DNA from: Pseudomonas sp. PB101
Lineage (GTDB): Bacteria; Pseudomonadota; Gammaproteobacteria; Pseudomonadales; Pseudomonadaceae
NCBI RefSeq assembly: GCF_009764265.1
Contig: NZ_RWIR01000004.1
Coordinates: forward strand, 62,001 to 126,000
Direction: 5' to 3'
Length of the DNA stretch: 64,000 bases
Shown: positions 45,009 through 54,210 of the stretch, piece by piece
Numbering within the stretch: position 1 is the stretch's first letter
How the letters are laid out: each line of letters starts with the position of its first letter
The notes under the pieces: generated by a model
Database searches by the model: none
What the model saw: the letters and a program-made list of their open reading frames with translations, nothing else
Told to the model about the DNA's origin: nothing
Made by a program: the position numbers and the translations under genes

Positions 45009-46183
45009 GTAATATCCAGGCCAAACTGCTGATCGTTGACGATCTGCCGGAGAATCTGCTGGCGCTCGAAGCGCTGATCAAGCGTGAAGACCGGGTTGTG
45101 TACAAGGCTCTGTCCGCCGACGAAGCCCTGTCACTGCTGTTGCAACACGAGTTCGCCATGGCCATCCTCGATGTGCAGATGCCCGGCATGAACGGCTTCG
45201 AGCTGGCGGAGTTGATGCGTGGCACGGAAAAAACCCGCAACATCCCGATCGTGTTCGTCAGCGCCGCCGGGCGTGAGATGAACTACGCGTTCAAGGGCTA
45301 TGAAAGCGGCGCCGTGGACTTCCTGCACAAACCGCTGGACATGCACGCGGTCAAGAGCAAGGTCAATGTGTTCGTCGACCTGTATCGCCAGAGCAAGGCG
45401 ATGAAGGAGCAGGTTGTGGCTCTCGAGCAAAGTCGCCGCGAACAGGAGACCCTGCTCAAGCAACTGCAGAATACCCAGCTGGAACTGGAGCAGGCGGTGC
45501 GCATGCGCGATGACTTCATGTCCATCGTCGCCCACGAAGTGCGCACGCCGCTCAACGGCCTGATCCTCGAAACCCAGCTGCGCAAGATGCACCTGGCCCG
45601 GGACAACGCCGCCGCCTTCACCCTGGACAAGATGCACGCCATGGTCGACCGTGACGAACGGCAGATCAAAAGCCTCATTCGCCTGATCGAAGACATGCTC
45701 GATGTTTCGCGCATTCGCACCGGCAAGTTGTCGATCCGCCCGTCACGTTTTGATCTTTCGACGCTGGTTCGCGACCTGTTGCACAACTTTTCCTCGCAGA
45801 TCGAGGCTGCCGAGACTTCTGTCACGCTGGATGCCGAGCAGCCGGTGATCGGAAACTGGGATGAATTTCGTATTGAACAGGTGATTTCCAACCTGCTGAC
45901 CAACGCCTTGCGCTACGGGGCCAAGAGCCCGATCTCGGTGAAGGTATACAGTGAAGGGGGCCAGGCGCTGGTGGACGTACAGGACCAGGGGATCGGCATC
46001 GGCGAAGAAAACCAGAAGCGCATATTTCAGCAGTTCGAACGCGTCTCGGCCAGGCATGCCGTCGCCGGGCTGGGCCTGGGATTGTTCATTTCAGAACAGA
46101 TTGTGGCCGCCCATGGCGGTACTATTACGGTCCAGAGCAGGATTGGCGAAGGCGCCTTGTTTCGCGTTTGTCTGCCGCAGTAG
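45002..46183 (+). CDS. receiver-histidine kinase
   Basis: A 393-residue soluble protein: receiver at residues 1-125 (IVDDLPENLLALEAL, Asp in MAILDVQMPGMNG, Lys in LHKPLD), a coiled coil at 130-165, HisKA with VAHEVRTPLNG near residue 180, and HATPase to the end (GLGLGLFISEQIVAAHGG). It has no membrane segment; phosphorylation of its own receiver by the upstream kinase could control it. It overlaps the cheB end by 7 bases. Confidence 0.9.
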   Translation: MLSNIQAKLLIVDDLPENLLALEALIKREDRVVYKALSADEALSLLLQHEFAMAILDVQMPGMNGFELAELMRGTEKTRNIPIVFVSAAGREMNYAFKGYESGAVDFLHKPLDMHAVKSKVNVFVDLYRQSKAMKEQVVALEQSRREQETLLKQLQNTQLELEQAVRMRDDFMSIVAHEVRTPLNGLILETQLRKMHLARDNAAAFTLDKMHAMVDRDERQIKSLIRLIEDMLDVSRIRTGKLSIRPSRFDLSTLVRDLLHNFSSQIEAAETSVTLDAEQPVIGNWDEFRIEQVISNLLTNALRYGAKSPISVKVYSEGGQALVDVQDQGIGIGEENQKRIFQQFERVSARHAVAGLGLGLFISEQIVAAHGGTITVQSRIGEGALFRVCLPQ

Positions 46184-46260
46184 GAAAACAGCCAGATAAA
46201 CGCAACCTCTGACCGACCCCACGGTCGTATCAGCAGCAATTGACCGAACAAAGGCTTCCC

Positions 46261-46638
46261 ATGAGCGAAGATGCACAAGATGTAGTACTCGTTGTCGAGG
46301 ACGATCCCTCGATTCTGATGGTGCTGTCCGCTTACCTGTCGGGCGAGGGTTACCGCGTATTGCAGGCTGAAAACGGCGAACAGGCTTTCGAAATCCTGGC
46401 CAGCAAACCGCACCTGGACATGATGATCACCGACTTCCGCCTGCCCGGCGGAATCTCCGGCGTGCAGATCGCCGAACCCGCCGTGAAGCTGCGACCGGAG
46501 CTCAAGGTGATTTTCATCAGCGGCTACGCCCAGGAAATCCGCGAGACCGACAGCCCGATCACGCGCAAGGCGCCGATCCTGGACAAGCCGTTCGATCTGG
46601 ACAAGTTGCAGGAACTGATGCAGGACATGCTTTCGTAA
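46261..46638 (+). CDS. single-domain response regulator
   Basis: A 125-residue lone receiver with VVEDDPS, the phospho-Asp in MMITDFRLPGG and Lys in ILDKPFD. It lies 77 bp after the receiver-kinase gene and is the probable final phosphate target of the cluster. It has no DNA-binding or enzymatic output, so output is by protein interaction. AAAGG precedes the ATG at 46261. Confidence 0.85.
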   Translation: MSEDAQDVVLVVEDDPSILMVLSAYLSGEGYRVLQAENGEQAFEILASKPHLDMMITDFRLPGGISGVQIAEPAVKLRPELKVIFISGYAQEIRETDSPITRKAPILDKPFDLDKLQELMQDMLS

Positions 46639-46675
46639 GCGTGTTGGTCGCGCACGTACCTGTAATTTCTGACAG

Positions 46676-46704
46676 TTGACGGTGGTGGTGGATCGGCAGA
46701 TAAA
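46676..46704 (+). promoter_or_regulatory. candidate sigma-70 promoter of the RHS gene
   Basis: TTGACG (46676-46681) and GATAAA (46699-46704) are separated by 17 bases, matching the consensus at five and four positions. Transcription would start near 46711, about 47 bases before the GTG. Confidence 0.5.
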
Positions 46705-46757
46705 CGTTTTGGAGGTCATGGGGCTGATGCCTGCATGTCAATCCGGAGCGCGGGGCC

Positions 46758-49631
46758 GTGCACAGACACACACCGACACTTTCAGTGATAGACCCGCATG
46801 GGGCCGTGGTACGCGACATTGCCTACCATCGACGCTCGGCCCAGCAAGCCCCCGAGTCGCGCATTACCCAACATATCTACAACACTGCAAATCGAGTCAG
46901 CTACAGCCGCGATCCGCGGCTTTTTGTCCGATTTGAAGCTGACAAGTCCACTCCCGCCAATCAAGCCACACTCACCACGCTCACCGGGCAGCCTTTGCTC
47001 TCGGTGAATCTGGACGCCGGATGGCGAGTCAGTCTTCATGGGACTGCCCGGCAAAGGCTGGAAGATTGGGACCAGAAACTCAATCACCTGCGTATGACCT
47101 ACGATGGCTCATTGCGCCCAGAGGCCGCTTTTGAATCGGCGACAGGTGAAGAGCAGCGCACGGCTTGTTTTGCCTATGGCGACGATTCGCAAGCGTCCGC
47201 CAGGCACAACCGCTGCGGTCAGTTGATCCGCCACGATGACGCTGCGGGTACTCAACACTTCAGCGAATACAGTGTGCTCGGTGCATGTTTGCAGCAGACT
47301 CGTCGCTTTCTGGCGCAGCTTCAATTGCCTGACTGGCCAGTGAGCGAGAGCGAGCGCGATAAATTGCTCGAACCTCAAGTGGCACTCACACAAATTGGTT
47401 TTAACAGTGTCGGCGAGTCGGTACGTCTTGTCGACGCATTGGGCAATGAGCAGAACCAGCGTCAGAGCCTCGCCGGAGAGTTGTTGGAGACACGCATCAG
47501 GCTGTTCGGTGCCCATGACGAAATCACCCTTGCAAGTGATATTCGCTACAACGCCTTTGGGCAAACAGAGCAGCAAACAGCCGGCAATGGCGTAGTCACT
47601 CGTAGCGTTTTCGATCCCGAGGATGGGCGCCTGATCACGATGCAAGCGCAACGGGCCAACCAGCCGCCGTTGCAGCATCTGACGTATGCCTATGATCCGG
47701 TCGGTAACCCGATTCGTATCACTGACGCCACCCAGTCGACCCGCTACTCGCGCAATCAAAGCGTTGCCGCGATCAGCACCTGGGAGTACGACAGCCTCGG
47801 CCAACTTGTCAAAGCCAGCGGTCGACAACGCAGCAACGCCTCGGGCGGCCCCCATTTACCTGCATTCGTTTCGCCACCGGACCCCGGTCAGCTGGAGAAC
47901 TACATCCAGACGTTCGACTACGACGCCGGCGGCAACCTGGAGATCCTCCATCACCACGCTGACAGCGCAAGTCGAACCGAGCGAACAGGCGTTGCAACCT
48001 TGAGCAACCGAAGCCTGCCCTGGGGCGATGGCATTGAGTCGCCAGGGGACAGTGAAATTGATGCTGCCTATGATGCATGCGGCAATCTCAACGTGCTGCA
48101 ACGGGGACAGACACTGCACTGGGATACACACAACCGCCTGCGTCGGGTCGATCAGGTGGTGCGCGAGGACGAACCCTCCGACACGGAGATCTATATTTAT
48201 GACGGCGATGATCAACGCGTACGCAAGATCCGTACGGCTTATACCGGCACATTGAGCCGCACCCATGAAACCCGCTATTTGCCGGGCGTCGAGGTTCGCA
48301 CGGGGCCGAATGAAATCCTGCATGTCATCAATGTCCTGATTGGCGGATTCACCGTACGAGTACTGCACTGGCAAGCAGGGCAGCCGAAGGTAATTGCCAA
48401 AACCCAATTGCGTTACTGTCTTGCCGACCATCTGGGATCCAGCACGCTGGAACTGGATGAACACGCCAACATCATCAGCCAGGAAAACTTCTACGCCTAT
48501 GGCGGCACTGCCTGGTGGGCGGGTCGGGACAAGGTTGAGGCGAGCTACAAGACGATTCGTTATTCAGGGCAGGAACGGGACGCGACGGGACTGTATTACT
48601 ACGGTTTGCGGTATTACATGCCGTGGCGACAGCGTTGGCTGAGCGCCGATCCGGCAGGGGCGATAGATGGGTTGAACCTGTATCGGATGGTGGGGGGCAA
48701 TCCGATCGGGCATGTCGACTGGCTCGGATTGGCCAAAACCCGGATTGGCACTGTAAAGCGCGCTACGGCGACCCTCGCTGCAATTGGCCGGGGGACCGTC
48801 AAGGCGGCTGCGGGATATGGCGCAAAGCAACTGGTAAAAAAGGCCTTGAGCGGATCGCTGGGGCAATTGGCACGTTATCCCGTTGCAATCATGTCAGGTG
48901 TGGCGGCGGGGTATATCGGTGGCTCGGCCATGGCCCATGTCCTGGATCGCGAAGGTGACAGCGGTTTGCGCAAAAACCTGACCGTGGCGGGTGTGGGAAT
49001 TGTCAGCTTTGGTGTGGGTTTCACCGCTGCTTTAACAACGCCCGACCCAATCGGCATCGTTGAAGGCGTGGTTAAATCAATGGGTTCGAAGGCGGTTGAC
49101 GGAGTCGTTTCCCGTTTGGGGCCTGCCATCGTTCCTGATATCAGGACGCGAGGTGCGCTGGCGGTTAATACAATTGCCAATTTGAGCGGCAATATGGCCA
49201 AGGGGATGTGGTCCGCAAGCGCATCCGAGAGTGTTCATCCAATACTGAATACCGTCGCCGGTGCCGTGTTGAAAATGGCCGTGGGCGACTCGATTCGTTT
49301 CGTTGGAGGCGTGGACACTCGATTCAAGGAAAGCAGGCATCACCAATTGATGACATTGCCAACAGGCGGGGATTTGATCGATGCCGGAACATCGCTGATT
49401 CACGAAACGGCGGTGCAGTCGGTTTACAAACTGGGTAATACCGAAATCGACAACGGGCTGACCGCTGTTTTAGGGGCGCAGACCTCAGAGTCGGCTTGGC
49501 GGGCCGGGCTCAGACAGTTGAAGCCCGCCAATGAGGTCGGAGCGATCGGAAAATACCTGAACAACGAGCAGGGTGACGGACCGCTGATCACGCCCCATAA
49601 AAAAGTACGCAGTACGACGATGCAGGTATAA
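46758..49631 (+). CDS. RHS-repeat protein, TccC-like, with unknown C-terminus
   Basis: A 957-residue protein. The opening HRHTPTLSVIDPHGAVVRDI matches the start of TccC-type C components of insecticidal toxin complexes. YD/RHS repeats follow (RHLTYAYDPVGNP-type, EYDSLGQLVKASGR, TFDYDAGGNLEIL), and the RHS core lies near residues 595-655 (YSGQERDATGLYYYGLRYY, WLSADPAGAIDGLNLY, GGNPIGHVDWLG). In the family this core precedes a self-cleavage site and a variable toxin. The final 300 residues have Gly/Ala-rich hydrophobic stretches and match nothing I know. The GTG start has GGAG 10 bases upstream. Confidence 0.85.
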   Translation: MHRHTPTLSVIDPHGAVVRDIAYHRRSAQQAPESRITQHIYNTANRVSYSRDPRLFVRFEADKSTPANQATLTTLTGQPLLSVNLDAGWRVSLHGTARQRLEDWDQKLNHLRMTYDGSLRPEAAFESATGEEQRTACFAYGDDSQASARHNRCGQLIRHDDAAGTQHFSEYSVLGACLQQTRRFLAQLQLPDWPVSESERDKLLEPQVALTQIGFNSVGESVRLVDALGNEQNQRQSLAGELLETRIRLFGAHDEITLASDIRYNAFGQTEQQTAGNGVVTRSVFDPEDGRLITMQAQRANQPPLQHLTYAYDPVGNPIRITDATQSTRYSRNQSVAAISTWEYDSLGQLVKASGRQRSNASGGPHLPAFVSPPDPGQLENYIQTFDYDAGGNLEILHHHADSASRTERTGVATLSNRSLPWGDGIESPGDSEIDAAYDACGNLNVLQRGQTLHWDTHNRLRRVDQVVREDEPSDTEIYIYDGDDQRVRKIRTAYTGTLSRTHETRYLPGVEVRTGPNEILHVINVLIGGFTVRVLHWQAGQPKVIAKTQLRYCLADHLGSSTLELDEHANIISQENFYAYGGTAWWAGRDKVEASYKTIRYSGQERDATGLYYYGLRYYMPWRQRWLSADPAGAIDGLNLYRMVGGNPIGHVDWLGLAKTRIGTVKRATATLAAIGRGTVKAAAGYGAKQLVKKALSGSLGQLARYPVAIMSGVAAGYIGGSAMAHVLDREGDSGLRKNLTVAGVGIVSFGVGFTAALTTPDPIGIVEGVVKSMGSKAVDGVVSRLGPAIVPDIRTRGALAVNTIANLSGNMAKGMWSASASESVHPILNTVAGAVLKMAVGDSIRFVGGVDTRFKESRHHQLMTLPTGGDLIDAGTSLIHETAVQSVYKLGNTEIDNGLTAVLGAQTSESAWRAGLRQLKPANEVGAIGKYLNNEQGDGPLITPHKKVRSTTMQV

Positions 49632-49663
49632 CGGCAGGAACTTGCCGAGTCCATCACTCGCAT

Positions 49664-51334
49664 TCAGGTGTGGATCATCTCCCGCACCTTCGCCGTCAAC
49701 AGATCGAAGGTGAACGGCTTGGTGATCATCTGCATGCCCGGATCGAGGAAGCCGCCGCGCACGGCGGCGTGCTCGGCGTAGCCGGTAATGAACAAGACCC
49801 GGAGATCAGGCCGCAATTGCCGGCCGATTTCCGCCAGTTGCCGGCCATTCATGCCGGGCAGGCCGACATCGCTGATCAGCAGGTCGATGCGCTGGGCCGA
49901 AGCGAGTATCGGCACTGCGCTGTCACCATCACACGCCTCGACGAAGGCATAGCCCAGATCGCTCAGCACTGTGCTGACCAGGACCCGCACCGCTGGATCG
50001 TCCTCGACGATCAAGACCGTTTCGCCATGAATGGCGATGGGTGAATGTTCGACGTCTCTGGGTGGGTGCTGTGGCAGGTCACCGCCAAAGCGCGGTAGAA
50101 ACACATTGACTGTGGTGCCTTTGCCCACTTCGCTCTGGATGGATACGTGACCGCCGGACTGTTTGCTGAACCCGTAGATCATCGATAGCCCCAGGCCCGT
50201 GCCCTGGCCGATGGGCTTGGTGGTGAAAAAGGGGTCGAAGGCGCGGTTGACGATGTTTTGCGGCATGCCGCAGCCGGTGTCGGTCACGCTGAGCACGACG
50301 TAATCACCCGAATCGAGATTGCTCTGGGCTTGGGCGAAATCCTCGTCAAGGTGCTGGTTGGAGGTCATGACCACCAGGTTACCGCCATCGGGCATCGCAT
50401 CCCGGGCATTGATCACCAGGTTGAGCAGGGCGCTTTCCAGTTGATTGGGGTCGGCTTCAGCCACCCACAACCGATCATCGAGTTGCATGTCCAGGCGAAT
50501 GCTTTCGTTGATGCTGCGTTGCAGCAGTTCACCCATGGAAACCACCAGGCTGTTCATCTCCACGGGTCTGGAGTCCAGCGACTGGCGGCGGGAAAACGCC
50601 AGCAGGCGATGAGTCAGGCTCGCCGCGCGGTTGGCCGAAGTCACCCCCAGGTCGATCAGGCTGTCGAGGTCTTCGGTACGCCCTCGGGCCAGGCGTCGAC
50701 GCAACAACTCAAGGCTGCCGATGATGCCGGTCAGCATGTTGTTGAAATCGTGCGCGATGCCGCCGGTAAGTTGGCCGACCGCTTCCATCTTCTGCGACTG
50801 GCGCAACGCTTCTTCGTTGTGGCGCAGTTGCGCGGTGCGCTCTTCCACCTGCTGTTCAAGGGTCTCGAGGGTGTTCTGCAGGCGCAGTTCGCTCTGGCTC
50901 AGATCGATCAGCCGATCCCTGGCCTCGTACTGTCGTCGCCGTCCGCGCAGGGCGGTGGTGACCAGACTGATCAAGGTGATCGGGTGAAAGGGGCGTTCAA
51001 GGAAGGTGACGTTACCCAATTGCGAGCCGACGCGTGATACGGGATTCTGTTGCGGGCCGCCATGGTGTGTCAACAGCACGATCGGCAGGTCCGACCACGC
51101 GGGCTGTTGTTCGAGCAGCCGGATCAGCGGTTCGAGATCACTGCCCAGCAACGCTTCGCTGGAGATCAGCAGCAGGCCGGCGCCGCGTTCGACCTCGGCG
51201 CACAGTCCGGGCAAGTCACGGCAGATCGCCCCGTGAAACCCGGCTTCGTTGAGCATCATCAAGGCAATCTGGCTGTCACGCCCTCGCGGCGCAAGGATGA
51301 GCGTGCGTTCGGTTGTCGCTTGCAGCGCCGTCAC
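49664..51334 (-). CDS. hybrid histidine kinase with pseudo-receiver
   Basis: A 556-residue soluble protein. Residues 1-130 resemble a receiver but lack the acidic pocket (ILAPRGRD), the acceptor Asp ([11 protein letters not shown]) and the Lys (ERPF), so they are a pseudo-receiver. A coiled coil (130-180), HisKA with [14 protein letters not shown], HATPase ([21 protein letters not shown]) and a normal receiver with Asp in [12 protein letters not shown] follow. The GTG start overlaps the KaiC-like stop (GTGA), so the two proteins are made together. Confidence 0.9.
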   Translation of the reverse strand: MTALQATTERTLILAPRGRDSQIALMMLNEAGFHGAICRDLPGLCAEVERGAGLLLISSEALLGSDLEPLIRLLEQQPAWSDLPIVLLTHHGGPQQNPVSRVGSQLGNVTFLERPFHPITLISLVTTALRGRRRQYEARDRLIDLSQSELRLQNTLETLEQQVEERTAQLRHNEEALRQSQKMEAVGQLTGGIAHDFNNMLTGIIGSLELLRRRLARGRTEDLDSLIDLGVTSANRAASLTHRLLAFSRRQSLDSRPVEMNSLVVSMGELLQRSINESIRLDMQLDDRLWVAEADPNQLESALLNLVINARDAMPDGGNLVVMTSNQHLDEDFAQAQSNLDSGDYVVLSVTDTGCGMPQNIVNRAFDPFFTTKPIGQGTGLGLSMIYGFSKQSGGHVSIQSEVGKGTTVNVFLPRFGGDLPQHPPRDVEHSPIAIHGETVLIVEDDPAVRVLVSTVLSDLGYAFVEACDGDSAVPILASAQRIDLLISDVGLPGMNGRQLAEIGRQLRPDLRVLFITGYAEHAAVRGGFLDPGMQMITKPFTFDLLTAKVREMIHT

Positions 51335-52833
51335 CGGACATCGTCCGCCAGCAACGGTTTGCTGGCTCCCAGATAGTTGGGCACGCCCCGCAACACGCCC
51401 TGGAAGGCTTCCAGCGGTTCACCGATGGTCATGCCCTGGGCGCTGATGCGGTATTCACGGATGGTCGACTCATGGCTGCCGGTGCGCTTCTTGATGATCG
51501 AAATGGCCCGGCGCACCTTGCCCAGCGCTTCGAAGTAACGCAGCAGGATGACCGTATCGGCGAGGTAGGTGATGTCGACCGGCGCCTGCATGTCGCCGAC
51601 CAGGCCATGCTGGGCAACGGTCATGAAGGTCGCGGCGCCTTGTCGGTTGAGGTACAGCAGCAACTCGTGCATGTGCAGCACCAACGCGTTCTCTTCAGGC
51701 ATCGCTGCCTGATAGCCGTTGATGCTGTCGATCACCACGGTCTTGATATTGCCCTCGTCGACGCAGCGCCGCACCCGGTGGGAAAACTCGCCGGGAGACA
51801 GCTCGGCCGCGTCCACCTGCTCGATCAGCAGGTTGCCGCTGTCTTGCAGGGCCTGCAGATCGATGCCGATGTTCTTCATGCGCTCGAACAGCAACCCCAG
51901 CTCTTCGTCGAAGATGAACAGCGCGGCTTTTTCACCCCGGGCCACGGCGGCGGCGGCGAACACCATGGAGATCAGCGATTTGCCGGTCCCGGCCGGGCCG
52001 AGAATCAAGGTGCTGGAACCGGTCTCGATACCGCCGCCCAGCAGCGCATCCATTTCCCGGATGCCGCTGGTCAATTGCTGACGCACGTATTGACCGCGAT
52101 GTTCGGCGGCCACCAGGCGCGGAAATACATGGACGCCGTCGCCCATGATGGTGAAGTCATGAAAACCGCCCCGGTACTTCTGGCCGCGGTATTTGACCAC
52201 GCGGATGCGCCGTCGCTCGGCACCGTAGTTGGGGGTCAACTCTTCCAGGCGAATCACGCCGTGGGCGACGCTGTGCACGGTTTTGTCCAAAGACTCGGTG
52301 GTCAGGTCATCGAGCAGCAACACCGTGGCGTTGTAACGCACGAAATAGTGCTTGATGGCCAGAATCTGCCGCCGATAGCGCAGCGAGCTTTGCGCCAGCA
52401 GGCGAATTTCGGAAAGGCTGTCCAGAACGACACGGGTCGGCTTGAACTCCTCGACCACTTCGAAGATCTGGCGAGTGGCTTCGCCCAGTTCCAGATCGGA
52501 GGAATAAAGCAGCGTCTGCTGCTGTTCGGCATTGAGCAGGGTTTCCGGGGGCGTCAACTCGAATACGTGGACGTTGTCGTCCATCTCCCAGCCATGGGAC
52601 AAGGCGCCCTGGCGCAGCTCGCGTTCGGTTTCCGACAGGGTGATGTACAACGAGCGTTCGCCGGCTTTCGCGCCAGCCAGCAGGAAGTGCAGCGCCACGG
52701 TGGTCTTGCCGGTACCCGGTTCGCCTTCAAGCAGAAAAACATGACCGCGGGACAAGCCGCCGTCGAGGATATCGTCCAGGCCTTCGATACCGGTGGCGGC
52801 CTTGTCACTGTTCAATTCGTTGGATAGAGACAA
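51331..52833 (-). CDS. KaiC-like double RecA-type ATPase
   Basis: A 500-residue protein with two KaiC domains. Walker A motifs are GEPGTGKTT (CI, about residue 37) and GPAGTGKSL (CII, about 273). The CII catalytic Glu pair is kept (IFDEELGLL), while the CI pair reads SE in TLSETERELR. The CII autophosphorylation pair Ser-Thr of cyanobacterial KaiC aligns with Thr422-Tyr423 here (DITYLADTVILL). No kaiA or kaiB gene is near. It is coupled to a hybrid kinase, suggesting a signalling rather than clock role. Confidence 0.9.
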   Translation of the reverse strand: MSLSNELNSDKAATGIEGLDDILDGGLSRGHVFLLEGEPGTGKTTVALHFLLAGAKAGERSLYITLSETERELRQGALSHGWEMDDNVHVFELTPPETLLNAEQQQTLLYSSDLELGEATRQIFEVVEEFKPTRVVLDSLSEIRLLAQSSLRYRRQILAIKHYFVRYNATVLLLDDLTTESLDKTVHSVAHGVIRLEELTPNYGAERRRIRVVKYRGQKYRGGFHDFTIMGDGVHVFPRLVAAEHRGQYVRQQLTSGIREMDALLGGGIETGSSTLILGPAGTGKSLISMVFAAAAVARGEKAALFIFDEELGLLFERMKNIGIDLQALQDSGNLLIEQVDAAELSPGEFSHRVRRCVDEGNIKTVVIDSINGYQAAMPEENALVLHMHELLLYLNRQGAATFMTVAQHGLVGDMQAPVDITYLADTVILLRYFEALGKVRRAISIIKKRTGSHESTIREYRISAQGMTIGEPLEAFQGVLRGVPNYLGASKPLLADDVR

Positions 52834-52950
52834 GCAAGTGTCCTCTCATGACCAAGGGGGCAATGAGGCTAGCGTTGCGAAGTGCGCAACGGGCTGCCTG
52901 TTCTCTTGACCCCTGGCCGGGACGACGGTTCAACGAAATTTCAGTGGCGA

Positions 52951-54006
52951 TTACAGCCCCTGTTGCAACGCCGGATCATCGGGGTTCATCTGTTCGAGCT
53001 GAGCCAACAGGATCTGCACGTTTTGCAGCTGCCCGCTTTCCTTCCAGTAATTGATCAGCATGACCCGGGCCTTGCGATCGTTGGGATGGCGCTGAACGAT
53101 TTCCTGCAGCTGTTTCTGCGCCGCTTCCAGCTCGTGCTCGGCGTGCAATGTGGTCGCCAGGTCGTAGCGGTAGTCGCGATGGTCCGGTTCGAGTTCAACG
53201 GCCCTGGACAAGCCGAGCAGGGCGAATTCGCTTTGATCGTGATGCAGCAGCCAGAGCCCAAGGGCATGCTGCAGGTAGGCCGAGTCGGGTTGCGCCTTGA
53301 GTTGTTTGGCCAACAGCTGACGGGCCGCGTCGTTCTGGCCCTGTTTATCCAGCACTTCGATTTGCAAGACCAGCGCCGGCAGGTTGTCCGGCGCCAGGCG
53401 CAGGGTATTGTCCAGCGCCTGTTGCGCTTCCTTGAGTTCGGCGTTGTGCAGGTGCAGCCGGGCCAGTTGGTACTGGTTTTCGGCGCTTGGCGCCTCGTTC
53501 TTCAGCACTTGCTCCCAGGCATCGATGGCCTGCTCCAGCGGTCCGAAGTACAAACCCAGATCATCCGGGGACAAACCCAGCAGGGCGTTGATGGCGGCCA
53601 GCCGCACGCCTTGCTCGTCGTCATCGAGCAATGGCCCCAGCAACAAGCTGCGCTGACCGCTCGGTACCAGCGCGTTGATGCTCTTGATCGCGGCGATACG
53701 AACCTCGGGCGACTCGTTCTGCAAGTCGGCATCCGCCAGTTTCAGCGCTACCGAACTTGGATAATTGGGCAGTTCGGCATGCAGCCAGACACGCCGCTTG
53801 GCCGACAGGTCCGGGCGAGCCAATTGCTGGTAGAGCACCCGCGCGGCGCCGGGCTGACCGCCCCGGGCAGCCGCCAGCGCTTCGCTGTAGCCATGCAGGA
53901 TGGCTTCGGGAACCACCGGGGTGGTATCGCGCAGGGACAACCACGCAAGGCCGGCGACGAGCAGGGCGAAGAGGCTGGCAAGCAGATAGCGGCGGGACTT
54001 GGGCAT
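52951..54006 (-). CDS. membrane-anchored TPR protein
   Basis: A 351-residue protein with one N-terminal membrane helix (YLLASLFALLVAGLAWLSL), a HEAT-like region (SPEVRIAAIKSINALVPS, DDEQGVRLAAINALLGL) and about five TPR units toward the end (NQYQLARLHLHNAELKEAQ, YLQHALGLWLLHHDQSEFAL). It is probably periplasmic and a scaffold. The frame continues upstream to 55506 but that part shadows the FUSC gene; the ATG at 54006 gives a proper anchor. It is divergent from the efflux operon. Confidence 0.8.
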   Translation of the reverse strand: MPKSRRYLLASLFALLVAGLAWLSLRDTTPVVPEAILHGYSEALAAARGGQPGAARVLYQQLARPDLSAKRRVWLHAELPNYPSSVALKLADADLQNESPEVRIAAIKSINALVPSGQRSLLLGPLLDDDEQGVRLAAINALLGLSPDDLGLYFGPLEQAIDAWEQVLKNEAPSAENQYQLARLHLHNAELKEAQQALDNTLRLAPDNLPALVLQIEVLDKQGQNDAARQLLAKQLKAQPDSAYLQHALGLWLLHHDQSEFALLGLSRAVELEPDHRDYRYDLATTLHAEHELEAAQKQLQEIVQRHPNDRKARVMLINYWKESGQLQNVQILLAQLEQMNPDDPALQQGL

Positions 54007-54210
54007 GCAGGAATCCGGAAGCTGGGGAGCTTTTGCAAAGGCGCAAGCTTCGGTCAGGCCAGGCCCCGAGTCAAACCTGGACGATGTCCGATGACGATTC
54101 AATCGTTGGAAAAGCCCTTGAGCCGGCAATCCATGAGCCTGCACGCGGAAACCTCTCGAGGCTGCGCCGCAGTGACTACGCTTGCTGGAGGTGAGTCGAC
54201 GAGTGTTCCC

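Noticed and set aside
52882..54210. N-terminal extension of more than 400 residues on the FUSC protein
   Set aside because: This stretch is the antisense of the TPR gene, has Gln/Arg/Val-rich shadow composition and no ribosome site; the FUSC family begins near 54211.
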